A stretch of 64,000 nucleotides of DNA from Njordibacter sp028825405 (GCF_047730065.1 NZ_CP159829.1:310001-374000); one strand, 5' to 3'; shown: positions 1 through 9,376, numbered from the stretch's first letter. Notes: generated by a model not told the origin, from the sequence alone. A program made the numbers and translations.

Positions 1-28
1 TGATGTATTCTGTATTATATGTAAAATG

Positions 29-44
29 CTGGTTATATGTACAG
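29..44 (+). promoter_or_regulatory. Candidate LexA (SOS) operator upstream of dinB
   Basis: The sequence reads CTGG-TTATATGT-ACAG, a 16-base near-palindrome differing by one base from the gammaproteobacterial LexA pattern CTGT-N8-ACAG, with a TA flank on the right. It lies 23 bases before the dinB start codon, where an SOS operator would be expected. A second weaker copy of its core (TTATATGTA) lies 18 bases further upstream. Operator function is inferred from sequence and position. Confidence 0.6.
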
Positions 45-67
45 TAATAAAGTTAAGTAGGGTGCCG

Positions 68-1132
68 ATGAGTCGAAAGATAATTCATTGTGATTGTGAC
101 TGCTTTTATGCCGCTGTAGAGATGCGCGAAGTGCCGAGTTACCGCTATCGGCCGATTGCTATTGGTGGCGCTGCACATAGTCGAGGAGTCATCGCTACCT
201 GCAACTACCCAGCTCGAAAATTTGGTGTCCACTCGGCCATGGCATCGGCTCAAGCCATTCGTGCTTGCCCAGAGTTGCTGATTTTGCCTGGTCGAATGGC
301 TTTGTATAAGGCCGTGTCACAACAAATAATGTCCATTTTTAAGCGTTACTCCACGACCATAGAACCTTTATCCTTAGATGAAGCGTTTATCGATGTAACA
401 GACTCTCCCTTGTTTGGTGGGAGCGCCACCCTAATTGCGCAAGATATAAGGTCTACTGTTGAGGCGGAGGTTGGCATTACTATTTCTGCTGGTGTGGCTC
501 CCAACAAGTTTATTGCCAAAGTGGCCAGTGACTGGCGTAAACCGAATGGCTTATTTGTTGTCAAACCCAGTGAGCTTGATGAGTTTAGTGCTCGCCTTTG
601 TGTCACAAAAATACCAGGTATTGGCCCCGTAAGTGCTGCTAAATTAGCTGCGCATGGCATTCAAAACTGTGCTGATCTTCGGTCTTTTAGTGAGTTAGAA
701 CTAGAGCAAAAATTTGGCCGCATGGGGCAAGCCTTAGCGACAAGAAGGTACGGTGAAGACCATCGGCCCGTGCAGACCCGTCGAGTGCGCAAGTCTGTGT
801 CTGTCGAAAATACCTATACACAAGACTTAGCAAATATCCAAGCCTGCAGTGATGCCTTATCTCCTTTGTATACTGAACTACTGGAGCGATGGCATAAGCT
901 TTCTCAAGATTATGAAGTTGCAGGTGTCGTAGTGAAGTTAAAGTTTGCCGATTTTTCTCAATTAACCCGAGAGCAAGCCAGTGTTGAGATTAACCTAGAT
1001 TTTTTTAAGACCTTGTTGCAGACCGCATTTCACAGCGGCCTGCCGCAGCAACAGAGACAGGGTGTGCGTTTGTTGGGTATGGGCCTTAAATTAAAAGCCC
1101 CAGACTCGCAGCAGCAGTTGCGACTATTTTAA
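68..1132 (+). CDS. dinB: DNA polymerase IV (Y-family translesion polymerase)
   Basis: Error-prone polymerase that extends past damaged template bases. The 354-residue protein aligns with E. coli DinB along its length. Catalytic acidic residues are visible as D9 (HCDCDCFYAA) and D104-E105 (SLDEAFIDVTD). The steric-gate position appears to be Tyr14, where E. coli has Phe13. The C-terminus ends in QLRLF, a good beta-clamp binding motif. An in-frame ATG at 26 would run through the LexA-like box, so I chose the ATG at 68, which matches the family N-terminus and has a TAGGG element upstream. The gene is convergent with the RND gene, separated by 14 bases. SOS control is likely from the box at 29-44. 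Confidence 0.95.
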   Translation: MSRKIIHCDCDCFYAAVEMREVPSYRYRPIAIGGAAHSRGVIATCNYPARKFGVHSAMASAQAIRACPELLILPGRMALYKAVSQQIMSIFKRYSTTIEPLSLDEAFIDVTDSPLFGGSATLIAQDIRSTVEAEVGITISAGVAPNKFIAKVASDWRKPNGLFVVKPSELDEFSARLCVTKIPGIGPVSAAKLAAHGIQNCADLRSFSELELEQKFGRMGQALATRRYGEDHRPVQTRRVRKSVSVENTYTQDLANIQACSDALSPLYTELLERWHKLSQDYEVAGVVVKLKFADFSQLTREQASVEINLDFFKTLLQTAFHSGLPQQQRQGVRLLGMGLKLKAPDSQQQLRLF

Positions 1133-1146
1133 GCCATGTTTACACT

Positions 1147-4100
1147 TTAGGTACTGCGTTTTCTGCCTGCAAGAATGGCATTTAAGTTTTCTAACATTAA
1201 TATCATGGAAGGCACTACAAATAAGATGAGCAGCGTGCCTAGTGCCAAGCCAAAAACAATTGATATTGCCATTGGGATTAGGAACTGCGCCTGTAGTGAG
1301 TTTTCAAACAGAATAGGCGTTAGCCCAGCAATAGTAGTCATTGAAGTGAGCAGCACTGCCCGCAGCCTTTGACATGCCGCCTCTATAATAGCTTCCTTAG
1401 GGGCAATACCTTGTTCACGGAAGCCCTTATAAAAAGACAACAACACAATACTGTTGTTAATGACAATGCCAGACAGTCCAAATAAGCCAAATAATGACAG
1501 TATGGTCAGGTCTCTATCCATAACAAGATGGCCTAATACGGCACCTGTTAACCCAAATGGGATGGTAAACATTACAGCAATAGGCCATGCATAAGATGCG
1601 AATACCCAAGCTAAAACGATGTAGATGAGAATAAGGGCTAAGACTAACCCAGTCATCATATCGCCCAAAGTGCCCCTCTCCCTTTCTTTTGCCCCGCCAA
1701 AGTTGATTTTCACACCATATTCCCGTTCAAGATTTGGAATCGTATCTTTCTTCAAAGCTGCAATAATCACGTTGGCGTTGGTTGCACCTACGTCTACATC
1801 TGCTTTAACGGTCACCATTAACTGACCATCTCTACTACTGAACTTATCAATACCCCTGCGGGAGCTAAATTCCACTAACTCCAGTAAAGGAACAGTGTTA
1901 CCTGAGGGCAGTATAATGGGAAGGGCATACAAGGTAGAAATGCGATTACGGTCTTGGTCTTTCAACATAAGGCGCACATCAATTTCGTCTGATCCTAGGT
2001 AAAAACTTTGCACCGTGACTCCATCAAAGGCGTACCTCAGTTGGCTGCCAATATATTCACTTGTGAGGCCTAGGGTTGCGGCTTCTGGAGTGAGATTGAA
2101 GATCAGTTGTTCCATTCCATAGGGTAGGTTGTCATCAATGTTTTGAACACCAGTAAACGGCTTAAGAGATGTTTGCAGTTTAAGAGCCACTTCTTTCATT
2201 ACAGTTGCGTTTGCACCTGTAATATTAGCTTCAATAGGCTTGCCTGGTGGTCCAGATTGAGGTTGATCAATAATAATCTTTTCTAATCCGGGAACCTTGG
2301 GGATTTTGCTATTCCATATTTCTATAAATTCAGCATTAGTAATAACTCTCGTTTTTGAACTATCTAGTTCAACCTTCAGTAATGCAATTTGTTCAGTACT
2401 AGAAATGCCAGCCGTTGGCAGTTTGTTTGTTCCATAATAGCTTACTTGCTCACTGATCAGGTCACCCCCTAATTCTTCTTCAGTCTCAAGCAAAGCATCA
2501 TTTATCTTAATTAAATAGGATGCGACTTCGCTTGCCGGCGTGCCACTACTAAATTGCACGTTAGCCCGGATACTGTCGCCATCTACGCTTGGGAAAAAGG
2601 CAAATTGAATACGTCCACCCACGAGCAGCCCCACAGCCAAAACTAATGCGGTGATGGCTAAACTGAAAGTTACGAAGCGAAAGTCAATTGCAAAGGTGAC
2701 TACAGGTCGGAAGATCCTGTTTTTAAAACTATCAAAACCTCGATCAAACCCTGATCGGATGCGCGAGGGTTTTTTATTGGCTTGATTTTTTAGGGCATGG
2801 TGCAGATGGCCTGGTAAGATTAAAAAGCATTCAACCAAAGACACCAAAATGACACAAATAACCACAATAGGGATATCAGCAAGGATACTACCAATGGCCC
2901 CACTGATCAGCAGTAGTGGTAAAAAAGCCGCTATAGTTGTTAAGGAAGACGCGGTAATGGGTCCCATCATTCGCTGTGCTCCACCTAAAGCTGCTTGAAG
3001 AGGTGGTTCTCCTTGCTGGTAGTGTGTAAGTGCATCTTCACCCACGACTATGGCGTCATCGACAATGATGCCCAACGCCATAATCATACCAAACAGGCTG
3101 ATCATGTTGATTGACCCACCAATGAGGTACATCACTCCCCAAGTAGCTAAGAGTGAGGCAGGTATCCCCATAGCCACCCAAAATGCAACCCGAGAATTAA
3201 GAAACATGAACAATAAACCAACCACAAAAAGCAAACCGTAGGCGCCATTATTGATTAAAAGACTAATTCTCGCCTTTAATAAAAGCCACCTTTCGTCATA
3301 GACCACTATCTCAACGCCCTCAGGGAAGCGCTTTCTGGCACTAAGTACCCAATTATTCATAATGGCCGCAGTTTTGATAGTGTCATCACTTTTGCTTCGC
3401 ATAATCGTGAGTTCAATTGCAGGTTTGCCATCGTATTTAATGGTACTTTGGTCATCCTTGGGACGCAGTGTAATGTCTGCTACATCACCAAGGCGAAGGA
3501 GCTGGGCATTATCTTCAGTAAGCAGTGGAAGCTGTTCAAAGCTGTTGACGTCTGACACTTTCCCAATGGCGCGTAACTGTTTTGAACCATCTGTGCGGCC
3601 TGCGGTGCCGGCCATTACATCTTGGCTCTGGTTATTGATCAGCCCAGCTATACTTCTTAGTGACAGACCCAGATCGTTCATAGTGCTGGGTTTAACTTGA
3701 ATTGCAATCTCTTGTTTTGGCAAGCCTAAGAATTCAATTTTACTAATGCCTTTTGCCAAGAGTTCTCGTTCTGCCTGACGGGCCAAGCTGGTTAGCTCAT
3801 CAACTGGACCGTCTGTTGTAATCAAAATAGTACCAACGTTTTCACGCATAACAAACTGTTCGATGGTTGGTGTTTCAGCATCAGTGGGCAGATTGCGAAC
3901 AGCATCGACGCGTTGTTTTATTGCATTAGTGGTCTCTGTAAAATTAGCACCGCTTTCAACAGTTATCCGAATAGTCACTCCACCACGTGTGGTACTGGAA
4001 CTAACCTTATCTACATTGGCAACATTCTTCAGCTGTTGCTCAACAGGTATCGTGATGCTATTTTGCACATCCTCTGCGGCAGCGCCAGGCCAAGCAATCC

Positions 4101-4248
4101 CAACAATTACTGTGTTAACCGCGTAATCTGGAAAGAACTGAGTGTTCAGCTGCTTTAGCCCGTATGCACCTGAGATAAACAACAATAACATCAGCAGGTT
4201 AGGAGCTACTTTGTGATTCGCAAAAAGGTGAATAAATGATTGCATCAT
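1147..4248 (-). CDS. RND-family efflux transporter, inner-membrane pump subunit (AcrB/HAE1 type)
   Basis: Proton-driven inner-membrane pump, expected to work with the adaptor encoded just upstream and an outer-membrane channel not present here. The 1033 residues are normal family length, with an N-terminal membrane segment, two large periplasmic loops and two clusters of membrane helices around residues 330-530 and 850-1020. The proton-relay Asp pair of TM4 is visible as D397-D398 in GIIVDDAIVVGE. Its start follows the adaptor stop by 14 bases, so the two are probably one operon. Substrate cannot be told from sequence; in this branch drugs, dyes or hydrophobic compounds are typical. No local regulator gene is present. 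Confidence 0.92.
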   Translation of the reverse strand: MMQSFIHLFANHKVAPNLLMLLLFISGAYGLKQLNTQFFPDYAVNTVIVGIAWPGAAAEDVQNSITIPVEQQLKNVANVDKVSSSTTRGGVTIRITVESGANFTETTNAIKQRVDAVRNLPTDAETPTIEQFVMRENVGTILITTDGPVDELTSLARQAERELLAKGISKIEFLGLPKQEIAIQVKPSTMNDLGLSLRSIAGLINNQSQDVMAGTAGRTDGSKQLRAIGKVSDVNSFEQLPLLTEDNAQLLRLGDVADITLRPKDDQSTIKYDGKPAIELTIMRSKSDDTIKTAAIMNNWVLSARKRFPEGVEIVVYDERWLLLKARISLLINNGAYGLLFVVGLLFMFLNSRVAFWVAMGIPASLLATWGVMYLIGGSINMISLFGMIMALGIIVDDAIVVGEDALTHYQQGEPPLQAALGGAQRMMGPITASSLTTIAAFLPLLLISGAIGSILADIPIVVICVILVSLVECFLILPGHLHHALKNQANKKPSRIRSGFDRGFDSFKNRIFRPVVTFAIDFRFVTFSLAITALVLAVGLLVGGRIQFAFFPSVDGDSIRANVQFSSGTPASEVASYLIKINDALLETEEELGGDLISEQVSYYGTNKLPTAGISSTEQIALLKVELDSSKTRVITNAEFIEIWNSKIPKVPGLEKIIIDQPQSGPPGKPIEANITGANATVMKEVALKLQTSLKPFTGVQNIDDNLPYGMEQLIFNLTPEAATLGLTSEYIGSQLRYAFDGVTVQSFYLGSDEIDVRLMLKDQDRNRISTLYALPIILPSGNTVPLLELVEFSSRRGIDKFSSRDGQLMVTVKADVDVGATNANVIIAALKKDTIPNLEREYGVKINFGGAKERERGTLGDMMTGLVLALILIYIVLAWVFASYAWPIAVMFTIPFGLTGAVLGHLVMDRDLTILSLFGLFGLSGIVINNSIVLLSFYKGFREQGIAPKEAIIEAACQRLRAVLLTSMTTIAGLTPILFENSLQAQFLIPMAISIVFGLALGTLLILFVVPSMILMLENLNAILAGRKRST

Positions 4249-4262
4249 GTGCTTATGCCTAC

Positions 4263-5513
4263 CTAGCGTGATTCTACTAATAAGCCAGTAACGGCGTTGG
4301 GAAGTTGGGTTGTCATCACTTGATCACCGCTTTGTAACTCAGCACTTCGAACGAGGGTTAACTGTTCACCACTGGGGCTAGTCCAGTCTCCTACTCGCAT
4401 TATGCTCAAGGCCTCAAGTCGCTGGTCTATAATTCGGTAAATACGGTTTTGGCCATAAATTGCAAGCGGGGGTAGTGCTGCGACATTGGTTTGGGTGGGC
4501 AGTTTGACCTTCACCTGAAGATTTCGACCCACTTCAATTTCTTGGCCACCACTAAGGCTAAAAAAGGCGTCAATGCCACCCTGACTCGCAGATGCTTCTG
4601 CCGATAGTCGATCTAATTTAAGTGCGTAAGTTTTGCCTTGGTGAGAAATACTGGCTGCCAGTGCCGCACCAGAATTACCTGTTTGCATCATGGGTAGGTA
4701 ACGAGCTGGAATTTGGCTGCGGACTTCAAGACTTCGAGTATTATAAAGTTTAACCACTAAATCACCATTGCGAACCCTATTACCAGTGGCTGTATCAACG
4801 CTAAGAACACGCCCATCAAAGGGTGCTAAAATTTTGGTGCGTTCTAGGTCTAGCTCAGCAAATTCAAGAAGGATCTGATTTTGAGTCACCTGGGATTTAA
4901 GGCGTGCAATACGGTTCGGGTAGTTGGCAATGGTGTTTTTACGATTCAGTATGGATAACTCTTGTTGTTGGAGGGCCCGAGTGGCATCTTCTAAGCGTGA
5001 AGTAGGGGCCACTTTCTTCGCCACCAACTGCTGCTGGCGGTCAAAGTTTTTTTGGTTGATGGCCTGCAGTTGCTGCTCAATTAATAGTGCTTTTTGATTC
5101 GTTTGGTGGCTATTTGTTTCCGTGCTAATGAGAGTTTTAGCATCCGCTAGGCTAGCCGTTCGTTGGGCTAGCGTTAAACGTAATTCACGGTCATCTAATT
5201 CGATGATTTGTTGACCTTTACTGACCCTATCACCACGGCCGATACTTACCTTATTAACAAAGGCGTTCACTGTTGAGCTTAATTGAACTGTTTCACTCGC
5301 TTCCACGGCACCATAAAGAGTCACTTCAGGTGCAATATCCCTGAGTGAAACTTGGTGGCTTGATACTCCCCAAACTTGCTCTGTCACAGGTTTAGCAGGA
5401 GCCTTGGGGCGTGAACCCTTCAGATGCATAAAACCGTACACGGCACCTGCAATGATCGCTATGGGAAGTAAAAATCGGGTTAAAAAACGAAACACTAAAG
5501 ATTTTAAGTTCAT
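4263..5513 (-). CDS. RND efflux periplasmic adaptor (membrane fusion protein, HlyD/AcrA family)
   Basis: Periplasmic adaptor bridging the RND pump to an outer-membrane channel. The 416 residues start with a single membrane anchor at about residues 10-30. A biotinyl-lipoyl-like half-motif follows (VNKVSIGRGDRVSKGQQIIE, about 88-107), then a predicted coiled-coil hairpin at about 110-220, the second lipoyl half (ILAPFDGRVLSV) and beta-barrel/membrane-proximal domains. There is no lipobox Cys, so it is anchored by the helix. The minus-strand ATG at 5513 has AAAGGG upstream. It is the first gene of the pair with the pump and is divergent from pdxH. Confidence 0.9.
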   Translation of the reverse strand: MNLKSLVFRFLTRFLLPIAIIAGAVYGFMHLKGSRPKAPAKPVTEQVWGVSSHQVSLRDIAPEVTLYGAVEASETVQLSSTVNAFVNKVSIGRGDRVSKGQQIIELDDRELRLTLAQRTASLADAKTLISTETNSHQTNQKALLIEQQLQAINQKNFDRQQQLVAKKVAPTSRLEDATRALQQQELSILNRKNTIANYPNRIARLKSQVTQNQILLEFAELDLERTKILAPFDGRVLSVDTATGNRVRNGDLVVKLYNTRSLEVRSQIPARYLPMMQTGNSGAALAASISHQGKTYALKLDRLSAEASASQGGIDAFFSLSGGQEIEVGRNLQVKVKLPTQTNVAALPPLAIYGQNRIYRIIDQRLEALSIMRVGDWTSPSGEQLTLVRSAELQSGDQVMTTQLPNAVTGLLVESR

Positions 5514-5719
5514 GGCAATGCCCTTTCTAAAGCGGCGAGTGTATTTATCAAGAGAGGTTTCTCACAAGATCCGTGACTTTACATTAAAAACAACTAATTT
5601 GAAATCTCCAACCTCAATCGTGTGGTAAATTTACTCACTTTTACTTCTTTGTCTGGCGCCGTTCCATACTTTGTTTTTAAGCTGACTGGATAACGGTTTC
5701 GGCTAAGGCCGCAGAAGCA

Positions 5720-5725
5720 TATAAT
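5720..5725 (+). promoter_or_regulatory. Candidate -10 element for pdxH
   Basis: A perfect TATAAT lies 41 bases before the pdxH start codon. The -35 region 17 bases upstream is a poor match, so this is only a probable promoter. Confidence 0.4.
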
Positions 5726-5765
5726 AACAGTGTGATTATTTACTAACTCAAAGCAGGTCAGGTGT

Positions 5766-6410
5766 ATGTCTACTCAAAATTATCAAGATTACCGGCGCGA
5801 GTATGAGGCCGAAGGTTTGCGTCGACAAAGCTTAGCTTTAGACCCATGGCAGCAGTTTGCTGATTGGATGGAGGCGGCTGAAGTCGCTTGTCCACTCAAT
5901 GCGACCTCTATGGCATTAGCCACAGCTTCAGCAACAGGTATGCCAAGTGCACGCATGGTGTTAATGAAAAGTTACGATGATAATGGTGTCGTTTGGTACT
6001 CTGATAGTCGCAGTGAAAAGGGGCAAGATATTGCTCATAACCCTCAAGCTTCGGTGCTATTTTATTGGCAAGCATTGGAGCGACAGGTGCGCATTTCTGG
6101 CACCGTGAGTCGGGTCTCAGAGGCCACGTCTGACGACTACTTTAACAGTCGCCCAAGAGCCAGCCAATTGAGTGCTGCTGCAACAGCACAAAGTCAGGTA
6201 GTGTCTGGTCTTTCAGATCTAGAGTTTAATGTTGCCCAGCTTGATCAGCATACCCAAACCACAGCTGTTAAGCGCCCACAAGATTGGATGGGATTTTGTC
6301 TGAAACCTGTGCAATTTGAGTTTTGGCAAGGCCAGCCTAGTCGTTTACACGATCGCTTTAGATATCGACAAGCAGGGGATGCTTGGTCTATTGATCGATT
6401 AGCACCCTAA
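5766..6410 (+). CDS. pdxH: Pyridoxamine/pyridoxine 5'-phosphate oxidase
   Basis: FMN enzyme that oxidises pyridoxine or pyridoxamine 5'-phosphate to pyridoxal 5'-phosphate, the last step of B6 synthesis and salvage. The 214 residues match E. coli PdxH (218) closely. Visible landmarks are the FMN-binding RMVLMK segment, the substrate-loop DYFNSRPRASQLSA, and the C-terminal block RPQDWMGFCLKP...FWQGQPSRLHDR ending in DRLAP. It has its own upstream promoter-like element. rlmG starts 11 bases after its stop, so the two may be cotranscribed. The product would supply PLP to enzymes such as the cysteate lyase at 32.9 kb. Confidence 0.97.
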   Translation: MSTQNYQDYRREYEAEGLRRQSLALDPWQQFADWMEAAEVACPLNATSMALATASATGMPSARMVLMKSYDDNGVVWYSDSRSEKGQDIAHNPQASVLFYWQALERQVRISGTVSRVSEATSDDYFNSRPRASQLSAAATAQSQVVSGLSDLEFNVAQLDQHTQTTAVKRPQDWMGFCLKPVQFEFWQGQPSRLHDRFRYRQAGDAWSIDRLAP

Positions 6411-6421
6411 CCACATATCAA

Positions 6422-7618
6422 ATGACACAACCATTAATGATCAGTGCTTTGGGTGAATTAGTAGTGGCGAGGGTGCCATATTCTGCCAATGAGACCTTAC
6501 AAGCGTTTGACCAGGCAGATGTATTGGCGCTTGAATACTTGCAGGCAGAAGCTTTACTCAATACCCAGAGCCGAGTGCTCATGGTCAACGAACCCTTTGG
6601 TGCCATTACCTGTGGGGTGACCAAGGCCATGGTGGCGCTGGATGGCTCATTGCCAACTCTTTGGAGTGATTCCCATAATGCGCACCTTGGTCTGCAGCAC
6701 AATGCCTATGCTAATCAACTGCCTTTGGCTCATTTTGTGCCGGCCCAAAAAACGCCCCAAGGCCCCTTTGACCTTGTCTTATTTCGACTGCCTAAAAGTC
6801 ATGCTTTATTGCGTGATCAGTTGCAACGCATCTTACCCCAACTGACTCCCAGCGCATTAATTATTATGCCGATAATGGTGAAGCACATGGACAAAGCTGT
6901 TTATCAGCTACTGGAGTCTCTGCTAGGAACAGTGACCACTAGCTTGGCGCGTAAAAAGGCTCGCTTAGTCTTTGCTGGCAACCATGGTGGGATTAATGCC
7001 ACGAGTAATGCTGGGAGTAATGCTAGGGAAAATAAAGCAGCGTTAAAGCAAACTTTAAAGCCAGCAGAGACGTCATGGGAGTTGCCATCGTATGGACTTT
7101 TTTTACACCACTTTAGTGGTGTGTTTAGTCGTAATAAACTAGATCCAGGGGCTCAAGTGCTATTGCATTTATTTCCAAAGGGGCCCTTTCAACGGATCAT
7201 TGATTTAGGCTGTGGCAATGGCATCCAAGCGATTGTTGCTGCCAAAAAGTGGCCACAATGTGAAGTTATTGGCATCGATGAATCCTATATGGCAGTGGCA
7301 TCAGCGACGATCAATGCCACTGCCAACGGTGTTGCTGCACAGTGTGAATTTATGGCGGGTGACTGTCTAACTGAAATACCTTCGCAATCAGCCGACTTGA
7401 TTTTATGTAACCCACCTTTCCACCAAGAGCGTGTCATGGGTGATCAAATTGCTATGCGTATGTTTGCCCAAGCAGCTCAGGTACTGACTGCAAGTGGTGA
7501 GTTTTGGGTGGTAGGTAATCGTCACTTAGGCTACCACGCGAAGCTTAAACGTTGGTTTTCGCGGGTTGAGCAGGTGGGTGGCCACCCAAAATTTGTAGTC
7601 TTAAAAGCGCAGCTTTAG
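6422..7618 (+). CDS. rlmG: 23S rRNA (guanine(1835)-N2)-methyltransferase
   Basis: SAM-dependent RNA methyltransferase of the RlmG/YgjO family, acting on G1835 of 23S rRNA in E. coli. The N-terminal half is the non-catalytic duplicate domain, with the family segments LPKSHALLRDQL and TTSLARKKARL. The C-terminal half carries the SAM-binding IIDLGCGNGIQA around D261 and the catalytic N330PPF, then NRHLGYHAKLKRWF and KFVVLKA near the end. The protein is 398 residues against 378 in E. coli. The excess includes an Asn/Ala/Gly-rich linker at about residues 193-215, encoded by short near-repeats (AGTAATGCTGGG / AGTAATGCTAGGG). Confidence 0.88.
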   Translation: MTQPLMISALGELVVARVPYSANETLQAFDQADVLALEYLQAEALLNTQSRVLMVNEPFGAITCGVTKAMVALDGSLPTLWSDSHNAHLGLQHNAYANQLPLAHFVPAQKTPQGPFDLVLFRLPKSHALLRDQLQRILPQLTPSALIIMPIMVKHMDKAVYQLLESLLGTVTTSLARKKARLVFAGNHGGINATSNAGSNARENKAALKQTLKPAETSWELPSYGLFLHHFSGVFSRNKLDPGAQVLLHLFPKGPFQRIIDLGCGNGIQAIVAAKKWPQCEVIGIDESYMAVASATINATANGVAAQCEFMAGDCLTEIPSQSADLILCNPPFHQERVMGDQIAMRMFAQAAQVLTASGEFWVVGNRHLGYHAKLKRWFSRVEQVGGHPKFVVLKAQL

Positions 7619-7643
7619 GGTGTTTCAGTTTTACTAAGATTAG

Positions 7644-7817
7644 ACTCTAGTCATGTCTGAGTTCCAGTTTCGCGTTGTCGATACCTCTGTTATGCCACAA
7701 ATAATTTCAGGAAATTTAAATGCCCCAACTCAAATGATAGCTGCTCGTGCAGCAGATATGATTTTAGGAAAGGAACAATTAAGGCCTATAAAAGCAACTT
7801 TTGCGTTTGATGTTTGA
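7644..7817 (+). pseudogene. 3' remnant of a GMC-family oxidoreductase gene (choline-dehydrogenase-like)
   Basis: An open frame follows a TAG at 7641-7643 and ends at a TGA at 7815-7817; the longest ATG product is 54 residues from 7653. Its translation contains FRVVDTSVMPQIISGN, then NAPTQMIAARAADMILG. This matches the conserved C-terminal block of GMC oxidoreductases such as choline dehydrogenase (typically VVDASIMP..GNTNAPTIMIAEKAADMI), including the active-site Asn of GN.NAPT. The FAD-binding N-terminus and about 90% of the gene are missing; rlmG ends just upstream. I read it as a decayed leftover, not a functional small protein. Confidence 0.72.
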
Positions 7818-7916
7818 GGGAGAATTACTTCTGAGATAGTATTACTGACTCAATTCTACTTTTGTTGTTTCTTTTTTGACAACAATATCGTCTATACAAA
7901 GTTCGGATTTAGAGGC

Positions 7917-9250
7917 TTATTTCGATGGTTTCAAATGACCATCCCAAACAACCTCTTCTCCTTCAGCATAAAATTCACAGACTCCAACAATATTATTTTC
8001 TTCTTTCCATTTTATGCATTCATTTAGTGCGTTTCTTTGGTTCTCCCAATGCCACTCTCACAGCGCCCACCCTCACCAGCAACAATAAACATATAGCCTT
8101 TAGAATTAAATTCATTTTTGTTTATGTTTAAGTAACTATTCCAATTATTATTAATCAAGCCTCGACAAACTTCATCAAGTTTAGTGTTGTAATTAACTGT
8201 TTCAATTTCCTCTTCATCAGAATTTAAAAATTGATTTTTGACATCAGCTTTTGTCATCGAAGTATTAAATCTATAAGTACCATTGTGTTTTTCAATCTTG
8301 AACCAATTATCTTTAAGGTATTGAATTTTAGGGTCGTTATCTTGAAATTCTTCTACTCTAGCACAGTTATGAAAAAGGCTACCATTAAGAATTCTTGATT
8401 CATCTAGCCAGCCTTCTTCTATTTTTAACCTTAAAGCACCTAATCCTTTTTCAGCAACCCCAGGGTCTTCTAGTTTGAATCCATGACGTGATGCATTTTG
8501 TACTGCCCAATGAAAGATACTCTGAACGTAGTCCTGTTGTGAATTATCAAAAATAGAAACGGAGTGTTTTGCAAAATACTCTGCCGCAGCTTCTATAACC
8601 CAAAGGTCATTTGGACCGCTACAATTATTTCTCAAATCATTTTGTAGAGAATGATAAATTTCATGGAAAAACACTCTGAGTAATTCTTTATTGTTATCTT
8701 TTCTTTGCTCTGGGCTAACAGACATCATAACAAATCTTACATCTCTACAGAGCGGGTCCTGGAGTCCAGTGTAGAAGCCATTTTTCAAAACCCATTCAAT
8801 AGTATTTAATAAATCATTTTTCCCTCTTGCATCAATACAGCTTTTATTTGCTAGAAATTTTTTGACTGTTTGAAGTGTTTTCTTTATTTGAGAGTCATCA
8901 ATAATTCTTTCATGTGAGACGTGAACTGAGCCTAAGAAATCCATCTCATCATTTTGTGTGACAGATAAAAAATCACCAAGAGGATAGATTAGTACAAGAT
9001 TTTTTGTGATGGTATTTGTCATTTTTGAAGAGGCATAATCTGCCTTATCAGTAAAATAACTATCCTCAAAATCTGTTAAATTAATAATTTGAAAATCGAT
9101 TTTATTTGAATTTCCTCCACACTCAAATACAAAATAAGTACCATCTGCAGATATACTCCTTACTGGCTCACTACCATCGGGACATCCTGCTGCGAAACCT
9201 TGAATTGAGAAAAGGGATAGAATTAAAAGAAAGATATATTGTTTAAACAT
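7917..9250 (-). CDS. Secreted gluzincin-type metalloprotease-like protein, probable 3' frameshift
   Basis: Not a named family that I recognise. The current uninterrupted frame runs from ATG 9250 to a TAA at 8024 (408 residues). It begins with a signal peptide (about 1-21) and carries HEIYH at 196-200 with a downstream WVIEAAAEYF placing Glu220 and Glu224. That gives HExxH-x19-E, the spacing seen in thermolysin-like gluzincins. Near base 8045 the sensible protein continues in another frame for 42 codons, through ENQRNALNECIKW and EGEEVVWDGHLKPSK, to a TAA at 7917-7919. Loss of one base in the CCC at 8045-8047 would explain this; the intact product would be about 444 residues. Several Cys fit an exported protein. 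Base composition is more AT-rich than its neighbours, suggesting transfer. Confidence 0.62.
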
Positions 9251-9376
9251 ACGTTGAGTATATACCTACTAATTTTAATTAAAAGATTCAAAATGGTCTA
9301 TTGAATAATCTAAATATACAAACTTAGTGATAAAGTCCAAACTTCGTTTCATCTGTGAGGGAGGGATTATTTATAG

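Noticed and set aside
10..25. CTGT-ATTATATG-TAAA as a second LexA box
   Set aside because: Only the left half fits the consensus; kept as a comment under the dinB operator.
7862..7885. TTGTTGT...ACAACAA hairpin with T-rich loop
   Set aside because: Only seven weak A-T-rich pairs with a 10-base loop and no clear T-run after the stem; not convincing as a terminator.
7925..8131. 68-codon forward open frame over the metalloprotease 3' end
   Set aside because: It is antisense to coding sequence that makes better sense on the minus strand, including the frameshifted tail.
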